This document shows, piece after piece, positions 1 to 12,422 of a stretch of 64,000 nucleotides of DNA. Each line of letters begins with the position of its first letter. Positions within the stretch are counted from its first letter, which is position 1. The notes under the pieces are model-generated. The model was not told the origin of the DNA and did not search any database. It saw nothing but the letters and a program-made list of their open reading frames with translations. Where the stretch lies: positions 1 through 64,000 of the forward strand of contig JABBZI010000023.1 in NCBI GenBank assembly GCA_012955965.1. Direction: 5' to 3'. Source of the stretch: Clostridioides difficile. Lineage in GTDB: Bacteria > Bacillota > Clostridia > Peptostreptococcales > Peptostreptococcaceae. The translations under genes and the position numbers were made by a program.

Positions 1-1224
1 TAAAAGATTACTCTACTATTGTAGCAACAACTCCTGAAGCTACTGTTCTTCCACCTTCTCTTATTGAGAATCTTAATCCCTCTTCTACAACTATTGAGTT
101 TATTAAGTCTACTTCCATTGTTACATTATCTCCAGGCATTACCATTTCTATTCCATCTGGTAATTTACAAGCTCCTGTTACATCTGTTGTTCTGAAATAG
201 AATTGTGGTCTATATCCATCAAAGAATGGTGTATGTCTTCCACCCTCTTCTTTTTTAAGTACATATACTTCTGCTGTAAACTTTGTGTGTGCCTTTACTG
301 AACCAGTTTTTGCTAGTACTTGTCCTCTTTCTATTTCGTTTCTTTGTACTCCTCTTAATAATGCTCCTATATTATCCCCTGCTTGTGCTTGGTCTAATAA
401 TTTTCTGAACATCTCTACTCCTGTTACTACTACTTTTCTTGGTGCTTCTGTTAATCCTACTAATTCTACTTCATCTTGTACTTTTAGTACTCCTCTTTCC
501 ACTCTTCCTGTTGCAACTGTTCCTCTTCCTGTGATTGAGAATACGTCCTCTACTGGCATTAAGAATGGTTTATCTGTATCTCTCTCTGGTGCTGGAATAT
601 ACTCATCTATTTGCTCGAATAATTCTACTATCTTATTTCCCCACTCGCTCTTTGGATCTTCTAATGCCATTAATGCTGACCCTCTTACTATTGGAGTATC
701 ATCTCCTGGGAAATCATATTCTGTTAATAAATCTCTTACTTCCATTTCTACTAGCTCTAATAACTCTTCGTCATCTACCATGTCACATTTGTTTAAGAAT
801 ACTACTATATATGGTACACCAACTTGTCTTGATAATAGTATATGTTCTCTTGTTTGTGGCATTGGTCCATCTGTTGCTGAACAAACTAATATTGCTCCGT
901 CCATTTGTGCTGCTCCTGTTATCATGTTCTTAACGTAGTCAGCATGTCCTGGGCAGTCAACGTGTGCGTAGTGTCTGTTTGGAGTCTCATACTCAACGTG
1001 TGCTGTTGATATTGTGATTCCTCTTTCTCTTTCTTCTGGAGCTTTATCTATGTTTGCGAAATCTACTGCTTCTCCTAATTGGTATCTGTCATATAATGTT
1101 TTTGTTATTGCTGCTGTTAATGTAGTTTTACCGTGGTCAACGTGTCCTATTGTACCTATATTAACATGAGGTTTTGTTCTTTCGTATTTAGCTTTAGCCA
1201 TTTTGAATTTCCTCCCTTTATCTT
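1..1224 (-). repeat. tuf duplication, left copy
   Basis: The sequence matches 17182-18405 (offset 17181) across the whole tuf gene, 7 bp downstream and about 23 bp upstream including the Shine-Dalgarno, then diverges abruptly at 1225. The left end of the match lies outside the window. The sharp borders suggest that gene conversion keeps the two copies identical. Confidence 0.9.
8..1201 (-). CDS. tufA: Elongation factor Tu, copy 1
   Basis: EF-Tu delivers aminoacyl-tRNA to the ribosomal A site as a GTP complex in the cytoplasm. The 397-residue length is normal. The GTPase P-loop GHVDHGKT is at residues 19-26, followed by the switch II DCPGH motif near residue 81 and NKCD near 137; domains 2 and 3 are intact. 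It is the last gene of rpsL-rpsG-fusA-tuf and follows fusA by about 90 bp. SD GGGAGG lies upstream of the ATG. The protein is identical to the second EF-Tu at 17189-18382. The DNA identity extends beyond the coding region on both sides. Confidence 0.98.
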   Translation of the reverse strand: MAKAKYERTKPHVNIGTIGHVDHGKTTLTAAITKTLYDRYQLGEAVDFANIDKAPEERERGITISTAHVEYETPNRHYAHVDCPGHADYVKNMITGAAQMDGAILVCSATDGPMPQTREHILLSRQVGVPYIVVFLNKCDMVDDEELLELVEMEVRDLLTEYDFPGDDTPIVRGSALMALEDPKSEWGNKIVELFEQIDEYIPAPERDTDKPFLMPVEDVFSITGRGTVATGRVERGVLKVQDEVELVGLTEAPRKVVVTGVEMFRKLLDQAQAGDNIGALLRGVQRNEIERGQVLAKTGSVKAHTKFTAEVYVLKKEEGGRHTPFFDGYRPQFYFRTTDVTGACKLPDGIEMVMPGDNVTMEVDLINSIVVEEGLRFSIREGGRTVASGVVATIVE

Positions 1225-1226
1225 GT

Positions 1227-1252
1227 GCGAGATGAGATATATCTCATCTCGC
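1227..1252. repeat. Perfect 26-bp palindrome between fusA and tuf copy 1
   Basis: The two 13-base arms GCGAGATGAGATA and TATCTCATCTCGC abut with no spacer. The RNA could fold into a stable hairpin about 26 bases before the tuf start. On the transcribed strand it is followed by ACAAGATAAAG, so there is no U-tract and it is not a classical terminator. It is absent upstream of tuf copy 2. An intercistronic processing or stability element is possible. Confidence 0.7.
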
Positions 1253-1291
1253 TGATTATTTTTTATATTTATATTATTAATTATTTTTAAA

Positions 1292-3358
1292 TTATTTTCC
1301 TTCAGCTATTTTCTTAGCAACTGAAGCTGGAACTTGCTCATAGTGATCGAATATCATTGTATAAGTTGCACGACCTTGAGTTGAAGATCTTAGATCTGTT
1401 GAGTATCCAAACATTTCTGAAAGTGGAACGAATGCATTTATAACTTGTGCACCACTTCTAGCTTCCATACCTTGGATTAATCCTCTTCTTGAGTTTAAAT
1501 CACCCATAACATCTCCCATATAATCTTCTGGAGTAACAACTTCTACTTTGAAGTAAGGCTCTAAAAGAACTGCATTACCTTTCTTCATAGCATCTTTAAA
1601 TGCCATTGAACCAGCCATCTTAAACGCCATTTCAGAAGAGTCAACCTCATGGTAAGAACCATCATATAACTCAACAGCAACGTCCACAACTGGATATCCA
1701 GCAACTATACCAGATTGCATAGCTCCTTGTATACCCATATCAACTGGGCCAACATATTCTTTTGGTACAGATCCACCAACAGTTTTGTTTGTGAATTTGT
1801 ATCCTTCACCTGGCTCTTGAGGAGCAACTCTAATCTTAACGTGACCATATTGTCCTCTACCACCTGATTGCTTAGAGTACTTGTATTCAACATCAACTGG
1901 TTGAGTTATAGTTTCTCTATATGCAACTTGTGGTGCACCAACCTTAGCTTCTACTTTAAATTCTCTTAATAATCTATCTACTATTATCTCTAAGTGTAAC
2001 TCACCCATACCAGATATTATAGTTTGTCCTGTTTCTTGGTCAGTCTTAACTGTGAAAGTAGGGTCTTCTTCAGCTAATTTTTGAAGAGCTATACCCATTT
2101 TTTCTTGAGCTGCTTTAGAACTTGGTTCTATAGCAACAGATATAACTGGCTCAGGGAATTCCATAGATTCAAGTATTATTGGATTAGCAGGGTCACATAA
2201 TGTGTCTCCAGTAGTAGTATCTTTTAATCCTACTGCTGCTGCTATATCTCCAGCATAAACCTTAGTTATTTCTTCTCTTGTATTGGCATGCATTTGTAAT
2301 ATACGACCAATTCTTTCTCTCTTATTCTTAGTTGCATTTAAAACATAAGAACCAGATTCTAATGTTCCAGAGTAAACTCTGAAGAACGCTAATTTTCCAA
2401 CGAATGGGTCAGTCATTATTTTGAATGCTAATGCAGAGAATGGCTCTTCATCAGAAGAATGTCTTTCAGCTTCTTCTCCATCTTCTAATATACCTTTTAT
2501 AGCGGCTATATCAGTTGGTGCTGGTAAGTAATCTAAAACTGCATCTATTACTAACTGAACACCTTTGTTTCTATAAGCTGTACCACAGAAAACTGGGTTC
2601 ATTTCACAAGCTATAGTAGCTTTTCTTATAGCAACTTTTAATTCATCTATAGTAGGTTCTTCACCTTCAAGGTATTTCATCATTAATTCTTCATCAGTTT
2701 CAGCTACTGATTCAACTAATTTTTCTCTCCACTCAGTGGCTAATTCTTTCATGTCTTCTGGTATGTCTGTTTCTTCCATTTCGATTCCTAAATCGTCTTT
2801 GTATATAACAGCATCCATTTTTAATAAGTCTATTATACCTATGAATGAATCTTCTTTACCTATTGGTAATTGCATAGGAACTGCATTAGAATTTAATCTG
2901 GATTTCATCATGCTTACAACATTGTAGAAATCTGCTCCTAATATATCCATTTTGTTTACAAAAGCTATTCTAGGTACTCCGTAAGTTTCAGCTTGTCTCC
3001 ATACATTTTCTGATTGAGGCTCAACCCCACCCTTTGCACAGAATACAGCAACTGAACCGTCAAGAACTCTTAGAGATCTTTCAACTTCAACAGTGAAGTC
3101 CACGTGTCCAGGAGTATCTATTATATTTATTCTATGGTCTTTCCATGAAGCAGTAGTAGCGGCAGAAGTTATTGTTATACCTCTTTCCTTTTCTTGCTCC
3201 ATCCAGTCCATTTGAGAAGCTCCTTCATGAGTTTCTCCTATTTTATGAGTTTGCCCAGTGTAAAACAGGATTCTTTCTGTAGTAGTAGTTTTTCCTGCAT
3301 CTATATGAGCCATGATTCCTATATTCCTAGTTCTTTCCAAAGGAAACTTTCTAGCCAT
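1292..3358 (-). CDS. fusA: Elongation factor G
   Basis: EF-G is the translocation GTPase, and it also recycles ribosomes with RRF. The 688 residues match the usual length. The P-loop AHIDAGKT is at residues 17-24; switch II DTPGH and the NKMD guanine-specificity motif follow, then domains II-V with the conserved [11 protein letters not shown] and GYPVVDV segments. SD AGGAGG precedes the ATG. It lies about 50 bp after rpsG in the str operon. A second, divergent EF-G-like protein is at 61695-63623. Confidence 0.98.
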   Translation of the reverse strand: MARKFPLERTRNIGIMAHIDAGKTTTTERILFYTGQTHKIGETHEGASQMDWMEQEKERGITITSAATTASWKDHRINIIDTPGHVDFTVEVERSLRVLDGSVAVFCAKGGVEPQSENVWRQAETYGVPRIAFVNKMDILGADFYNVVSMMKSRLNSNAVPMQLPIGKEDSFIGIIDLLKMDAVIYKDDLGIEMEETDIPEDMKELATEWREKLVESVAETDEELMMKYLEGEEPTIDELKVAIRKATIACEMNPVFCGTAYRNKGVQLVIDAVLDYLPAPTDIAAIKGILEDGEEAERHSSDEEPFSALAFKIMTDPFVGKLAFFRVYSGTLESGSYVLNATKNKRERIGRILQMHANTREEITKVYAGDIAAAVGLKDTTTGDTLCDPANPIILESMEFPEPVISVAIEPSSKAAQEKMGIALQKLAEEDPTFTVKTDQETGQTIISGMGELHLEIIVDRLLREFKVEAKVGAPQVAYRETITQPVDVEYKYSKQSGGRGQYGHVKIRVAPQEPGEGYKFTNKTVGGSVPKEYVGPVDMGIQGAMQSGIVAGYPVVDVAVELYDGSYHEVDSSEMAFKMAGSMAFKDAMKKGNAVLLEPYFKVEVVTPEDYMGDVMGDLNSRRGLIQGMEARSGAQVINAFVPLSEMFGYSTDLRSSTQGRATYTMIFDHYEQVPASVAKKIAEGK

Positions 3359-3406
3359 GGTTATCCTCCTTATGATATCCTCAATTTTATAAGATATCTA
3401 TATATC

Positions 3407-3898
<492 letters not shown>

Positions 3899-3998
3899 TT
3901 AACTTAAATCATAGGTACTCGACATAATTCATTTAATGCCGTGATGCCGTAAATATATATATTTAAAGCACCGAACTATAATCAATCATTAATTGTTT

Positions 3999-4421
3999 TT
4001 ATTTTTTAGCTTCTTTAGGTTTCTTCGCACCGTACTTAGATCTTGATTGTCTTCTCTTATCAACACCTGCTGTATCTAGAGTCCCTCTTAGTATATGGTA
4101 TCTAACCCCTGGAAGGTCTTTTACTCTTCCTCCTCTTATAAGAACAACACTATGCTCTTGTAAGTTGTGTCCTTCTCCTGGTATATAAGCAGAAACTTCT
4201 ATACCATTAGTTAATCTAACTCTGGCAACTTTTCTTAAAGCTGAGTTAGGTTTCTTAGGAGTAACTGTTTTTACTGAAGTACAAACCCCTCTTTTTTGTG
4301 GAGCACTAGCGTCAGTTACTTTCTTGTTTAAAGAGTTGTAACCTTTTTGTAATGCTGGAGCAGTAGATTTCTTCTCTACCGCTTTTCTACTTTTACGAAC
4401 TAATTGGTTAATTGTTGGCAT
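3999..4421 (-). CDS. rpsL: 30S ribosomal protein S12
   Basis: S12 sits at the decoding centre and controls accuracy. The protein has about 140 residues and starts [10 protein letters not shown]. The conserved KKPNSALRK and [10 protein letters not shown] segments of the streptomycin-contact region are present with the unmutated lysines. A longer frame would begin at a GTG at 4430, which is inside the SD sequence AAGGAGG (4430-4436). The ATG at 4421, 8 bases from the SD, is therefore the likely start; the ATG at 4424 is the alternative. It is the first gene of the str operon here. Confidence 0.96.
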   Translation of the reverse strand: MPTINQLVRKSRKAVEKKSTAPALQKGYNSLNKKVTDASAPQKRGVCTSVKTVTPKKPNSALRKVARVRLTNGIEVSAYIPGEGHNLQEHSVVLIRGGRVKDLPGVRYHILRGTLDTAGVDKRRQSRSKYGAKKPKEAKK

Positions 4422-4606
4422 CATCTGCACCTCCTTCCAAATTTTCGATCTTATCAGTGACCGCCAACTACATCAATATGAATATTCATACTGACTGATT
4501 GTAACATTTGTTACTTACAATTTAATGTCTATAACACATAAATATGTGATATTAGCACTTTTCTAGCTTGATGCTTTTTAGTTTTCATTTATTGCCATCT
4601 AAAAGT

Positions 4607-4634
4607 CACTAAGAGCTTATTTAAGCCCTTAGTG
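4607..4634 (-). terminator. Hairpin between rpoC and rpsL
   Basis: On the minus strand the arms CACTAAGGGCTTA and TAAGCTCTTAGTG form a stem with one G·U pair, extended outwards by AAAAGT/ACTTTT with a one-base bulge. The downstream T-run is short (ACTTTTAG), so it may be a partial terminator or processing site separating rpoBC from the rpsL operon. Confidence 0.5.
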
Positions 4635-4709
4635 TACTTTTAAACAACACACTTTACTATTTTAACACCACAAATAATGGTTGTCAAGATTTCTTTACTC
4701 TATCTGCCA

Positions 4710-7700
4710 TTAATCTTCAATTTTTTCAACAGCTATATTTCTATATTTCTTCATTCCTGTTCCTGCTGGTATTAACTTACCTAATATAACATTTTCTTTA
4801 AGCCCTATTAAATGGTCTTCTTTACCTTTTATTGCTGCCTCTGTTAATACTCTTGTTGTCTCCTGGAATGAAGCTGCTGATAAGAATGAATCAGTAGCAA
4901 GAGACGCTTTAGTTATACCAAGTAAAACTCTTTTAGCAACAGCTGGTCTTAGACCTTTGGCTATAGCATCTTTATTACATTCATTGAATGTTAATACATC
5001 TTCATACCCACCTGGTAATAAATCTGTATCTCCTGGGTCTTCAACTTTAACTTTAGATAGCATTTGTCTTACTATAACTTCTATATGCTTATCATTAACG
5101 TCAACCCCTTGAAGTCTATACACTCTTTGAACTTCTTTAACTATATATTCTTGAACGCCCTTAACACCATTTACTCTTACTATATCATGAGGATTTATAA
5201 ATCCTTGTGTTAGTGGGTCTCCAGCTTCTAACATTTGACCTTGCTTAACTTTTAATCTAGAACCATATGGTATTACATATGTTTGAGTTTCGCCTTCTGC
5301 TGGTATTACATTTACTTCTTTTCTCTTTCCAGTTTCGTCTATTTCAACTCTACCAGATACTTCAGTTATTACGGCTAATCCTTTTGGCTTTCTAGCCTCA
5401 AACAATTCTTCAACCCTTGGAAGACCTTGAGTTATATCGGCTCCTGCAACTCCTCCAGTATGGAATGTACGCATTGTAAGCTGAGTCCCCGGCTCACCGA
5501 TAGATTGAGCTGCTATTATACCAACTGCTTCACCTATATTAACTTCTTTTCCTGTAGCCAAGTTTCTACCATAGCACTTAGAACAAACTCCATGATTAGT
5601 TTTACAGTTAAGAACTGTTCTTATCCTAATTTTTTCAATCCCTAAATCTACTATAGTTTCTGCTTCATCTTCTTGTATCATAGCATCAGCTTCAACTATA
5701 ACTTCACCAGTTTTAGGATTTAATATAGGGTCTATAGTATATCTTCCTACAATTCTATCATATATCTCTTCTATAACTTCGTTTCCTTCTTTTATAGCAT
5801 AAATTTCTGTAGTATCTTCTGTTCCACAATCTATTTCTCTTACAATAACATCTTGACTTACATCAACAAGTCTTCTTGTTAAGTATCCAGATTCAGCTGT
5901 ACGTATAGCTGTATCAGCAAGACCTTTTCTGGCACCATGTGAAGATGTAAAATATTCTAGTACTGATAAACCTTCACGGAAATTAGATTTAACTGGTATC
6001 TCAACTGTTTTACCAGATGCATTGGCCATAAGACCACGCATACCTGCTAGCTGTCTAATTTGGTTTTTAGAACCTCTGGCTCCTGAATGTGCCATTATAT
6101 ATATATTATTTAATCTGTCCAATCCACCCATAAGAGCATCAGTAACTTTGTCAGTTGTTTCTGTCCATGTCTCTATAACTTTCTCATATCTCTCTTCATC
6201 AGATATTAGACCTCTTCTGTATGCTTTTTCATATTTATCAACCCTTGCTTCTGCTTCTGCTATAAATACTTTCTTTTCTTCTGGTACACTCATATCATCA
6301 ACAGCAACTGTTATTCCACCTAATGTAGAATATTTAAATCCTAGAGCCTTTATATAGTCTAGTAATTCAGCTGTTTCTGTATTTCCGTGTTTTCTAAAAC
6401 ATTTATCTATTATTTTACCAAGAGATTTTTTATCTGCTAAGAAATCAACTTCAAGTGCAAATGGGTTTTCTTTTCTATCTACAAAACCTAAATCTTGAGG
6501 TATATTTTCATTAAATATAAATCTACCAACAGTACTTTCAACTAATGAACTACTTCCATCTTCAAGCGTTACCTTTAATTTTACTAAAGCATGTAGATGA
6601 ACTGATTTATTGTAATAAGCAAGTAATAACTCATTAAAGTCTTTAAATACCATACCTGTACCTTTAGCTCCATCTTGTGCTTCTATTGTTAGATAATAGC
6701 AACCTAAAACCATATCCTGAGATGGAGTAGTTATAGGTGAACCATCTTTAGGAGCAAGGATATTATTTACAGAAAGCATTAAGAATCTTGCTTCTGCTTG
6801 TGCTTCTACTGATAAAGGTACATGGACTGCCATTTGGTCTCCATCAAAGTCTGCATTATAGGCTGTACATACAAGAGGATGTAGTTTTATAGCCTTACCT
6901 TCAACTAAGATTGGTTCAAATGCTTGTATACCTAATCTATGTAGAGTCGGTGCACGGTTAAGAAGAACTGGATGACTTTTTATAACATCTTCTAAAACAT
7001 CCCAAACTTCTGGTTTAACTTTTTCTACTATAGATTTTGCACTTTTTATATTATGTGCATATCCTTCTTTAACTAATTTATCCATAACAAATGGCTTGAA
7101 TAATTCTAATGCCATTTTCTTTGGAAGCCCACATTGATAAAATTTAAGTTCTGGTCCAACAACTATAACAGAACGACCTGAGTAGTCAACACGTTTACCA
7201 AGTAAGTTTTGACGGAAACGACCTTGTTTACCTTTTAACATATCTGATAAAGATTTAAGTGGTCTATTTCCAGGCCCTGTTACAGGTCTACCTCTTCTAC
7301 CATTATCTATTAAGGCATCAACTGCTTCTTGAAGCATTCTTTTTTCGTTTCTTACAATTATATCTGGAGCTCCAAGCTCTAATAGTCTTTTAAGTCTATT
7401 ATTTCTATTTATAACTCTTCTATATAAATCATTTAGGTCTGAAGTCGCAAATCTTCCACCATCAAGTTGTACCATTGGTCTTAAATCTGGTGGTATTACT
7501 GGTATTGCATCTAAAATCATCCATTCTGGTTTATTTCCAGACTTTTTAAATGCTTCTACAACTTCTAATCTTCTGATTGTTCTAACTTTCTTTTGTCCTG
7601 TACTATCTTTTAATTCCGCTCTTAAGTCTTTACTTTGTTGCTCTAAATCTATATTTTGTAGTAATATCTTTACAGCCTCAGCACCCATTCCTACAGTAAA

Positions 7701-8195
7701 AGTATATCCATACTTTTCAAGAGCAGTTCTGTATTCTTTTTCTGTAAGTAACTGTTTTTCATTCAATCCAGTTTCTCCAGGGTCAACTACTACATATGAA
7801 GCAAAATATAATATTTTTTCTAATGATCTTGGTGACATATCAAGTAAAAGTCCCATTCTACTTGGTATGCCTTTGAAGTACCAGATGTGAGACATAGGAG
7901 CAGCTAGCTCTATATGTCCCATTCTCTCTCTTCTTACTTTTGATTTAGTTACTTCTACTCCACATCTATCACAAACTACACCTTTATATCTAACTCTTCT
8001 ATATTTACCACAATGGCACTCCCAGTCTTTTTGTGGTCCAAAAATTCTTTCACAGAAAAGACCATCTTTCTCTGGCTTTAAAGTACGGTAATTTATAGTT
8101 TCTGGCTTTTTAACTTCTCCTCTAGACCATTGTCTTATTTTTTCTGGAGAAGCCAATGCTATTTTTATCGACTCGAAATTGTTTAATTCAAACAA
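4710..8195 (-). CDS. rpoC: DNA-directed RNA polymerase beta' subunit
   Basis: RpoC forms one side of the RNA polymerase active cleft. The 1161-residue protein has the N-terminal zinc-ribbon cysteines ([20 protein letters not shown]), the catalytic NADFDGD motif that binds Mg2+, the bridge/trigger region and a second cysteine cluster (CSKCYGRNL). The start is a TTG at 8195 with GGGAG 8 bases upstream; no better ATG is nearby. It follows rpoB by 41 bp and is co-transcribed with it. Confidence 0.98.
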   Translation of the reverse strand: MFELNNFESIKIALASPEKIRQWSRGEVKKPETINYRTLKPEKDGLFCERIFGPQKDWECHCGKYRRVRYKGVVCDRCGVEVTKSKVRRERMGHIELAAPMSHIWYFKGIPSRMGLLLDMSPRSLEKILYFASYVVVDPGETGLNEKQLLTEKEYRTALEKYGYTFTVGMGAEAVKILLQNIDLEQQSKDLRAELKDSTGQKKVRTIRRLEVVEAFKKSGNKPEWMILDAIPVIPPDLRPMVQLDGGRFATSDLNDLYRRVINRNNRLKRLLELGAPDIIVRNEKRMLQEAVDALIDNGRRGRPVTGPGNRPLKSLSDMLKGKQGRFRQNLLGKRVDYSGRSVIVVGPELKFYQCGLPKKMALELFKPFVMDKLVKEGYAHNIKSAKSIVEKVKPEVWDVLEDVIKSHPVLLNRAPTLHRLGIQAFEPILVEGKAIKLHPLVCTAYNADFDGDQMAVHVPLSVEAQAEARFLMLSVNNILAPKDGSPITTPSQDMVLGCYYLTIEAQDGAKGTGMVFKDFNELLLAYYNKSVHLHALVKLKVTLEDGSSSLVESTVGRFIFNENIPQDLGFVDRKENPFALEVDFLADKKSLGKIIDKCFRKHGNTETAELLDYIKALGFKYSTLGGITVAVDDMSVPEEKKVFIAEAEARVDKYEKAYRRGLISDEERYEKVIETWTETTDKVTDALMGGLDRLNNIYIMAHSGARGSKNQIRQLAGMRGLMANASGKTVEIPVKSNFREGLSVLEYFTSSHGARKGLADTAIRTAESGYLTRRLVDVSQDVIVREIDCGTEDTTEIYAIKEGNEVIEEIYDRIVGRYTIDPILNPKTGEVIVEADAMIQEDEAETIVDLGIEKIRIRTVLNCKTNHGVCSKCYGRNLATGKEVNIGEAVGIIAAQSIGEPGTQLTMRTFHTGGVAGADITQGLPRVEELFEARKPKGLAVITEVSGRVEIDETGKRKEVNVIPAEGETQTYVIPYGSRLKVKQGQMLEAGDPLTQGFINPHDIVRVNGVKGVQEYIVKEVQRVYRLQGVDVNDKHIEVIVRQMLSKVKVEDPGDTDLLPGGYEDVLTFNECNKDAIAKGLRPAVAKRVLLGITKASLATDSFLSAASFQETTRVLTEAAIKGKEDHLIGLKENVILGKLIPAGTGMKKYRNIAVEKIED

Positions 8196-8236
8196 GGAGT
8201 TCTCTCCCTTCTATTTGAGATTTACATTAATTAAAT

Positions 8237-11200
8237 TTACACATCAAAGTCATCACTTTCAAAATCTATTTCTTCTTCAAATAAATCATCTTCAGTGAAT
8301 TCTTCTAAATTCTCTATATCCTCATCTTCTGCGTTTTCCGCAAAATCATCTTCAATTTCTTCTATTATGTTGCTTTCTTCAACTTCTCCCATATGATTTA
8401 CAACGTCTAGCTCAAATTCACCTATTGTATCATCTTCATCTACAGACTCTCTTACTTCTATTTCTTGGTCTTCATCTGTCAATACTTTTACATCTAAGCA
8501 TAAACTTTGAAGTTCTTTTATAAGAACTTTAAATGATTCTGGGATTCCTGGTTCAGGTATATTTTCACCTTTAACTATAGCTTCATAAGTTCTAACACGA
8601 CCTACAACGTCATCAGACTTAACAGTAAGTATTTCTTGAAGTATGTGAGCAGCTCCATATGCTTCTAGAGCCCAAACCTCCATTTCTCCAAATCTTTGTC
8701 CACCAAATTGTGCTTTACCACCTAGTGGTTGCTGAGTAACTAATGAGTATGGTCCAGTACTTCTTGCATGTAATTTTTCATCTACTAAGTGATGTAGTTT
8801 TAAGTAATACATATATCCAACAGTTATTCTGTTATCAAAAGTCTCACCTGTTCTACCATCATATAAAGTCAATTTACCATCTCTAGGATACCCAGATTCC
8901 TCAAGAGCATCCATTATGTCATACTCATTAGCACCATCGAATACTGATGTTGCTACATACCATCCTAGCGTCTTAGCAGCAAGTCCTAAATGAACTTCTA
9001 GAACCTGACCAATGTTCATACGTGATGGTATACCTTGTGGGTTAAGTATTATATCTAGTGGAGTTCCATTTTCCATAAATGGCATATCTTCTTCTGGTAA
9101 TATTCTTGAGATAACACCCTTATTACCATGACGACCAGCCATTTTATCTCCAACTTTTATCTTTCTCTTTTTAGCTATATAACATCTTACTAACTCATTT
9201 ACTCCTGGAGATAAATCATCTCCATTTTCTCTAGTAAACACTTTTACATCAACTATTATCCCAGATTCACCATGAGGTACTTTAAGTGAAGTATCTCTAA
9301 CTTCTCTAGCTTTTTCTCCGAATATTGCACGAAGTAATCTTTCTTCAGCAGTAAGTTCAGTTTCTCCTTTTGGAGTTACTTTACCAACTAGTATATCACC
9401 TGAATCTACTTCTGCACCTATTCTTATTATACCTCTGTCATCTAAGTTCTTAATTGCACTATCTCCAACATTAGGTATATCTCTAGTTATTTCCTCTGGT
9501 CCTAGTTTTGTATCTCTAGCTTCACATTCATATTCTTCTATATGAATTGTTGATAATCTATCTTCTTTAACTAATCTTTCATTTATTAATATGGCATCCT
9601 CGTAGTTATAACCTTCCCAAGTCATGAATGCTATAAGGCAGTTTCTTCCAAGTGCGACCTCACCTAAATCAGTTGCTGGACCATCTGCTATAACATCGCC
9701 TCTCTCTATCTGTTCACCTTTACTTATTATAGGTGTTTGATTTATACATGTACCTGAGTTTGAACGTTTAAACTTAAGTAGATTATATCTATCTCTGTTT
9801 CCATCTTCTCTTTTTATAATTATTTCATCTGCTGTTACTCTTTCTGCTATACCAGAATTTCTAGCAACCACAACTGCACCAGAGTCTTTTGCAGCTCTAT
9901 ATTCTATACCAGTTCCTATAATCGGTGCTTCTCTTCTAACTAGAGGCACTGCCTGACGTTGCATGTTCGCTCCCATAAGGGCACGGTTGGCGTCATCATT
10001 TTCTAGGAAAGGTATCATAGCAGTCGCAACAGATACAACTTGCTTAGGAGATATATCCATGTAATCTACTCTACTTTCAGGAACCATTTCAACAGCACCA
10101 TTTACAGTTCTACAAACAACTCTATGGTTTACGAACTTACCATCATCTGTTAATGGCTCATTTGCCTGAGCTCTTACAAATAAATCTTCCTCATCAGCAG
10201 TTAAATAATGTATTTCACCAGTAACTGTTGATGTTTCTTTGTCAAATTTTCTATATGGTGATTCTATAAATCCAAATTCATTTATCTTTGCATAAGTTCC
10301 TAGAGAGTTTATAAGACCGATGTTTGGTCCTTCTGGAGTCTCTATTGGACACATTCTACCATAGTGTGAATGGTGAACGTCACGCACTTCGAATCCAGCT
10401 CTTTCTCTTGAAAGACCTCCAGGTCCAAGAGCTGATAATCTTCTCTTATGTGTTAACTCAGATAGAGGATTTGTTTGGTCCATGAACTGAGATAACTGAG
10501 AACTACCAAAGAATTCTTTTATTGCAGCAGAAACTGGTCTTATGTTAACTAACGCTTGAGGCGTTATAGCTTCCATATCTTGAACTGTCATTCTTTCTTT
10601 TATGACTCTTTCCATTCTTGAAAGACCAATTCTAACTTGATTTTGTAATAATTCACCTACAGATCTTATTCTTCTGTTTCCTAGGTGGTCTATATCATCA
10701 ATATTTCCTATATTATAGAATATATTGAACTCATAACTTATTGAAGCTATTATGTCATCTAATAATATATGTTTTGGTATAAGTTCTTTAATTCTTGATT
10801 TTATAGCTTCTTTTATTTCTTCTTCATCGCTATATCCATCTAAAATTTCTTTTAAAGTTGGATAATGTACTTTTTCTTTTATGTTTAAATCATCTATGTC
10901 AAAATTAATGTGAGACTTAATATCTACAAAATTATTTCCTATAACTCTAACTTTCTTATCATCATCCATTAGTAGATTTACTACATTTATACCTGCATTT
11001 TGTATATCTTTAGCTAACTCATAACTTATTTTTTCTCCAGCTTTTACAAATACTTCCCCAGTTTCTGGATTTATTATGTCTTGTGCTGAAATTTTATTCA
11101 TTATTCTATAACATAAAGCAAGTTTCTTATTAAATTTATATCTACCAACTTTTGCTAAGTCATATCTTTTTGGATCAAAGAATAAAGCATTTAATAAAGA

Positions 11201-11953
11201 TGATGCACTTTCTACAGTAGGAGGCTCACCTGGTCTTAATTTTTTATATATCTCTACAAGACCTTCCTCTACTGATTTAGTATTATCTTTTTCTAATGTA
11301 GCAGACAATCTCTCGTCTTCTCCTAGAAGGTCAATTATCTCTGCATCTGTTCCTATCCCTAAAGCTCTAAGTAAAACTGTAACTGGTTGTTTTCTTGTTC
11401 TATCAACTCTTACAGAAATTACATCATTAGAATCTGTCTCATATTCTAACCATGCTCCTCTATTAGGAATTACAGTAGATGAAATCAATCTCTTACCTGT
11501 TTTATCTCTTTCTTCCGCATAGTAAACACCAGGAGATCTAACTAATTGACTTACTATAACTCTTTCTGCTCCATTTATAACGAAAGTTCCTCTTTCTGTC
11601 ATTAAAGGGAAGTCACCCATAAATACTTCTTGTTCTTTTATCTCGCCTGTTTCTTTATTTATAAGTCTTACCTTAACTTTTAGAGGTGCACAATATGTAG
11701 CATCTCTCTCTTTACACTCTTCTATATCATACTTTGGTTTATCGTCTAAAGAATAGTCAACAAATTCCAATATAAGATTACCAGTATAATCTTCTATTGG
11801 TGAAATATCATCAAACACTTCTTTTAAACCTTCTTTTAAAAACCACTCATAGGAATCTACTTGAATTTCTATAAGATTTGGCACATCAGCTATTTCCTTA
11901 ATTTTAGAAAAGCTCATTCTAGTTCTTTTACCTATCGTGACAGGATGTGGCAT
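8237..11953 (-). CDS. rpoB: DNA-directed RNA polymerase beta subunit
   Basis: RpoB is the second large catalytic subunit of RNA polymerase and the target of rifamycins. It has 1238 residues. The rifampicin-resistance region (about 485-515) carries S488, D492, H502 and R505, all wild type; this is exactly the numbering used for C. difficile. The protein ends in a strongly acidic tail of about 60 residues (from roughly 1178), longer than in many relatives. The gene has its own likely promoter 60-90 bp upstream and is separated from rplL by a dehydrogenase gene. Confidence 0.98.
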   Translation of the reverse strand: MPHPVTIGKRTRMSFSKIKEIADVPNLIEIQVDSYEWFLKEGLKEVFDDISPIEDYTGNLILEFVDYSLDDKPKYDIEECKERDATYCAPLKVKVRLINKETGEIKEQEVFMGDFPLMTERGTFVINGAERVIVSQLVRSPGVYYAEERDKTGKRLISSTVIPNRGAWLEYETDSNDVISVRVDRTRKQPVTVLLRALGIGTDAEIIDLLGEDERLSATLEKDNTKSVEEGLVEIYKKLRPGEPPTVESASSLLNALFFDPKRYDLAKVGRYKFNKKLALCYRIMNKISAQDIINPETGEVFVKAGEKISYELAKDIQNAGINVVNLLMDDDKKVRVIGNNFVDIKSHINFDIDDLNIKEKVHYPTLKEILDGYSDEEEIKEAIKSRIKELIPKHILLDDIIASISYEFNIFYNIGNIDDIDHLGNRRIRSVGELLQNQVRIGLSRMERVIKERMTVQDMEAITPQALVNIRPVSAAIKEFFGSSQLSQFMDQTNPLSELTHKRRLSALGPGGLSRERAGFEVRDVHHSHYGRMCPIETPEGPNIGLINSLGTYAKINEFGFIESPYRKFDKETSTVTGEIHYLTADEEDLFVRAQANEPLTDDGKFVNHRVVCRTVNGAVEMVPESRVDYMDISPKQVVSVATAMIPFLENDDANRALMGANMQRQAVPLVRREAPIIGTGIEYRAAKDSGAVVVARNSGIAERVTADEIIIKREDGNRDRYNLLKFKRSNSGTCINQTPIISKGEQIERGDVIADGPATDLGEVALGRNCLIAFMTWEGYNYEDAILINERLVKEDRLSTIHIEEYECEARDTKLGPEEITRDIPNVGDSAIKNLDDRGIIRIGAEVDSGDILVGKVTPKGETELTAEERLLRAIFGEKAREVRDTSLKVPHGESGIIVDVKVFTRENGDDLSPGVNELVRCYIAKKRKIKVGDKMAGRHGNKGVISRILPEEDMPFMENGTPLDIILNPQGIPSRMNIGQVLEVHLGLAAKTLGWYVATSVFDGANEYDIMDALEESGYPRDGKLTLYDGRTGETFDNRITVGYMYYLKLHHLVDEKLHARSTGPYSLVTQQPLGGKAQFGGQRFGEMEVWALEAYGAAHILQEILTVKSDDVVGRVRTYEAIVKGENIPEPGIPESFKVLIKELQSLCLDVKVLTDEDQEIEVRESVDEDDTIGEFELDVVNHMGEVEESNIIEEIEDDFAENAEDEDIENLEEFTEDDLFEEEIDFESDDFDV

Positions 11954-12013
11954 TCACTTTTCACCTCTCAATAATTAAAAATAAAACAATAGTTCATTCT
12001 AACGCATCTAATA

Positions 12014-12042
12014 ATTTTAGCATATTGTCAAGTATTTTTCAA
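12014..12042 (-). promoter_or_regulatory. Likely sigma-A promoter of rpoBC
   Basis: On the minus strand TTGAAA (12037-12042) is 17 bases from TAAAAT (12014-12019), which is preceded by TGC as in extended -10 promoters. It lies about 60 bp upstream of the rpoB start and downstream of the terminator that ends the preceding gene. It would therefore give rpoBC independent transcription. Confidence 0.65.
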
Positions 12043-12284
12043 TATATTTTTTATCTTATATGTAAACTATGCATTATTTTTGATTTTTTGTAAATTATTT
12101 TTGGAATATATTATGTATTATGTACAATTTCTTAATATAAAATCCATATTTTTCATTTATAGGTCTAATTTTCTATATAGACTTATATACAAATACTCTT
12201 CCCCTATTTAATTATAATTCCTTGATAAATTAGTTGTAAATAATTAGATTTATACAAATATATACAATTTATTAAATATACAAA

Positions 12285-12365
12285 ATAAAAACCATAGATA
12301 AATTTAACTTGGAATTTTTAGTCTTAGACTTTTTCCAATATAAATTGTATCTATGGTCTTTATAA
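12285..12365 (-). terminator. Long hairpin terminator after the dehydrogenase gene
   Basis: On the minus strand GACCATAGATA pairs with TATCTATGGT across a structured loop and is followed by TTTTATTTTG. It ends transcription of the 7alpha-HSDH-like gene roughly 60 bp after its stop. Confidence 0.6.
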
Positions 12366-12422
12366 AAATAGAACTTCTAGCATAACTAATACATAAATTT
12401 TTATTATATATTAGTAGCTTGA

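Larger units (their letters stand above)
11954..12422. other. Gene-free stretch upstream of rpoB
   Basis: This 469-bp AT-rich interval holds the rpoB promoter (12014-12042) and the terminator of the preceding dehydrogenase gene (12285-12365). No further coding frame with a ribosome-binding site is visible between 12043 and 12285. Confidence 0.6.

Noticed and set aside
535-933. A second antisense frame (132 codons) in tuf, also duplicated
   Set aside because: It is a Leu-rich shadow of the EF-Tu frame with no translation signals.
285-938. A 217-codon open frame antisense to tuf copy 1, repeated at 17466-18119
   Set aside because: It has no SD, lies wholly inside tuf on the other strand, and its composition follows from EF-Tu codon use.
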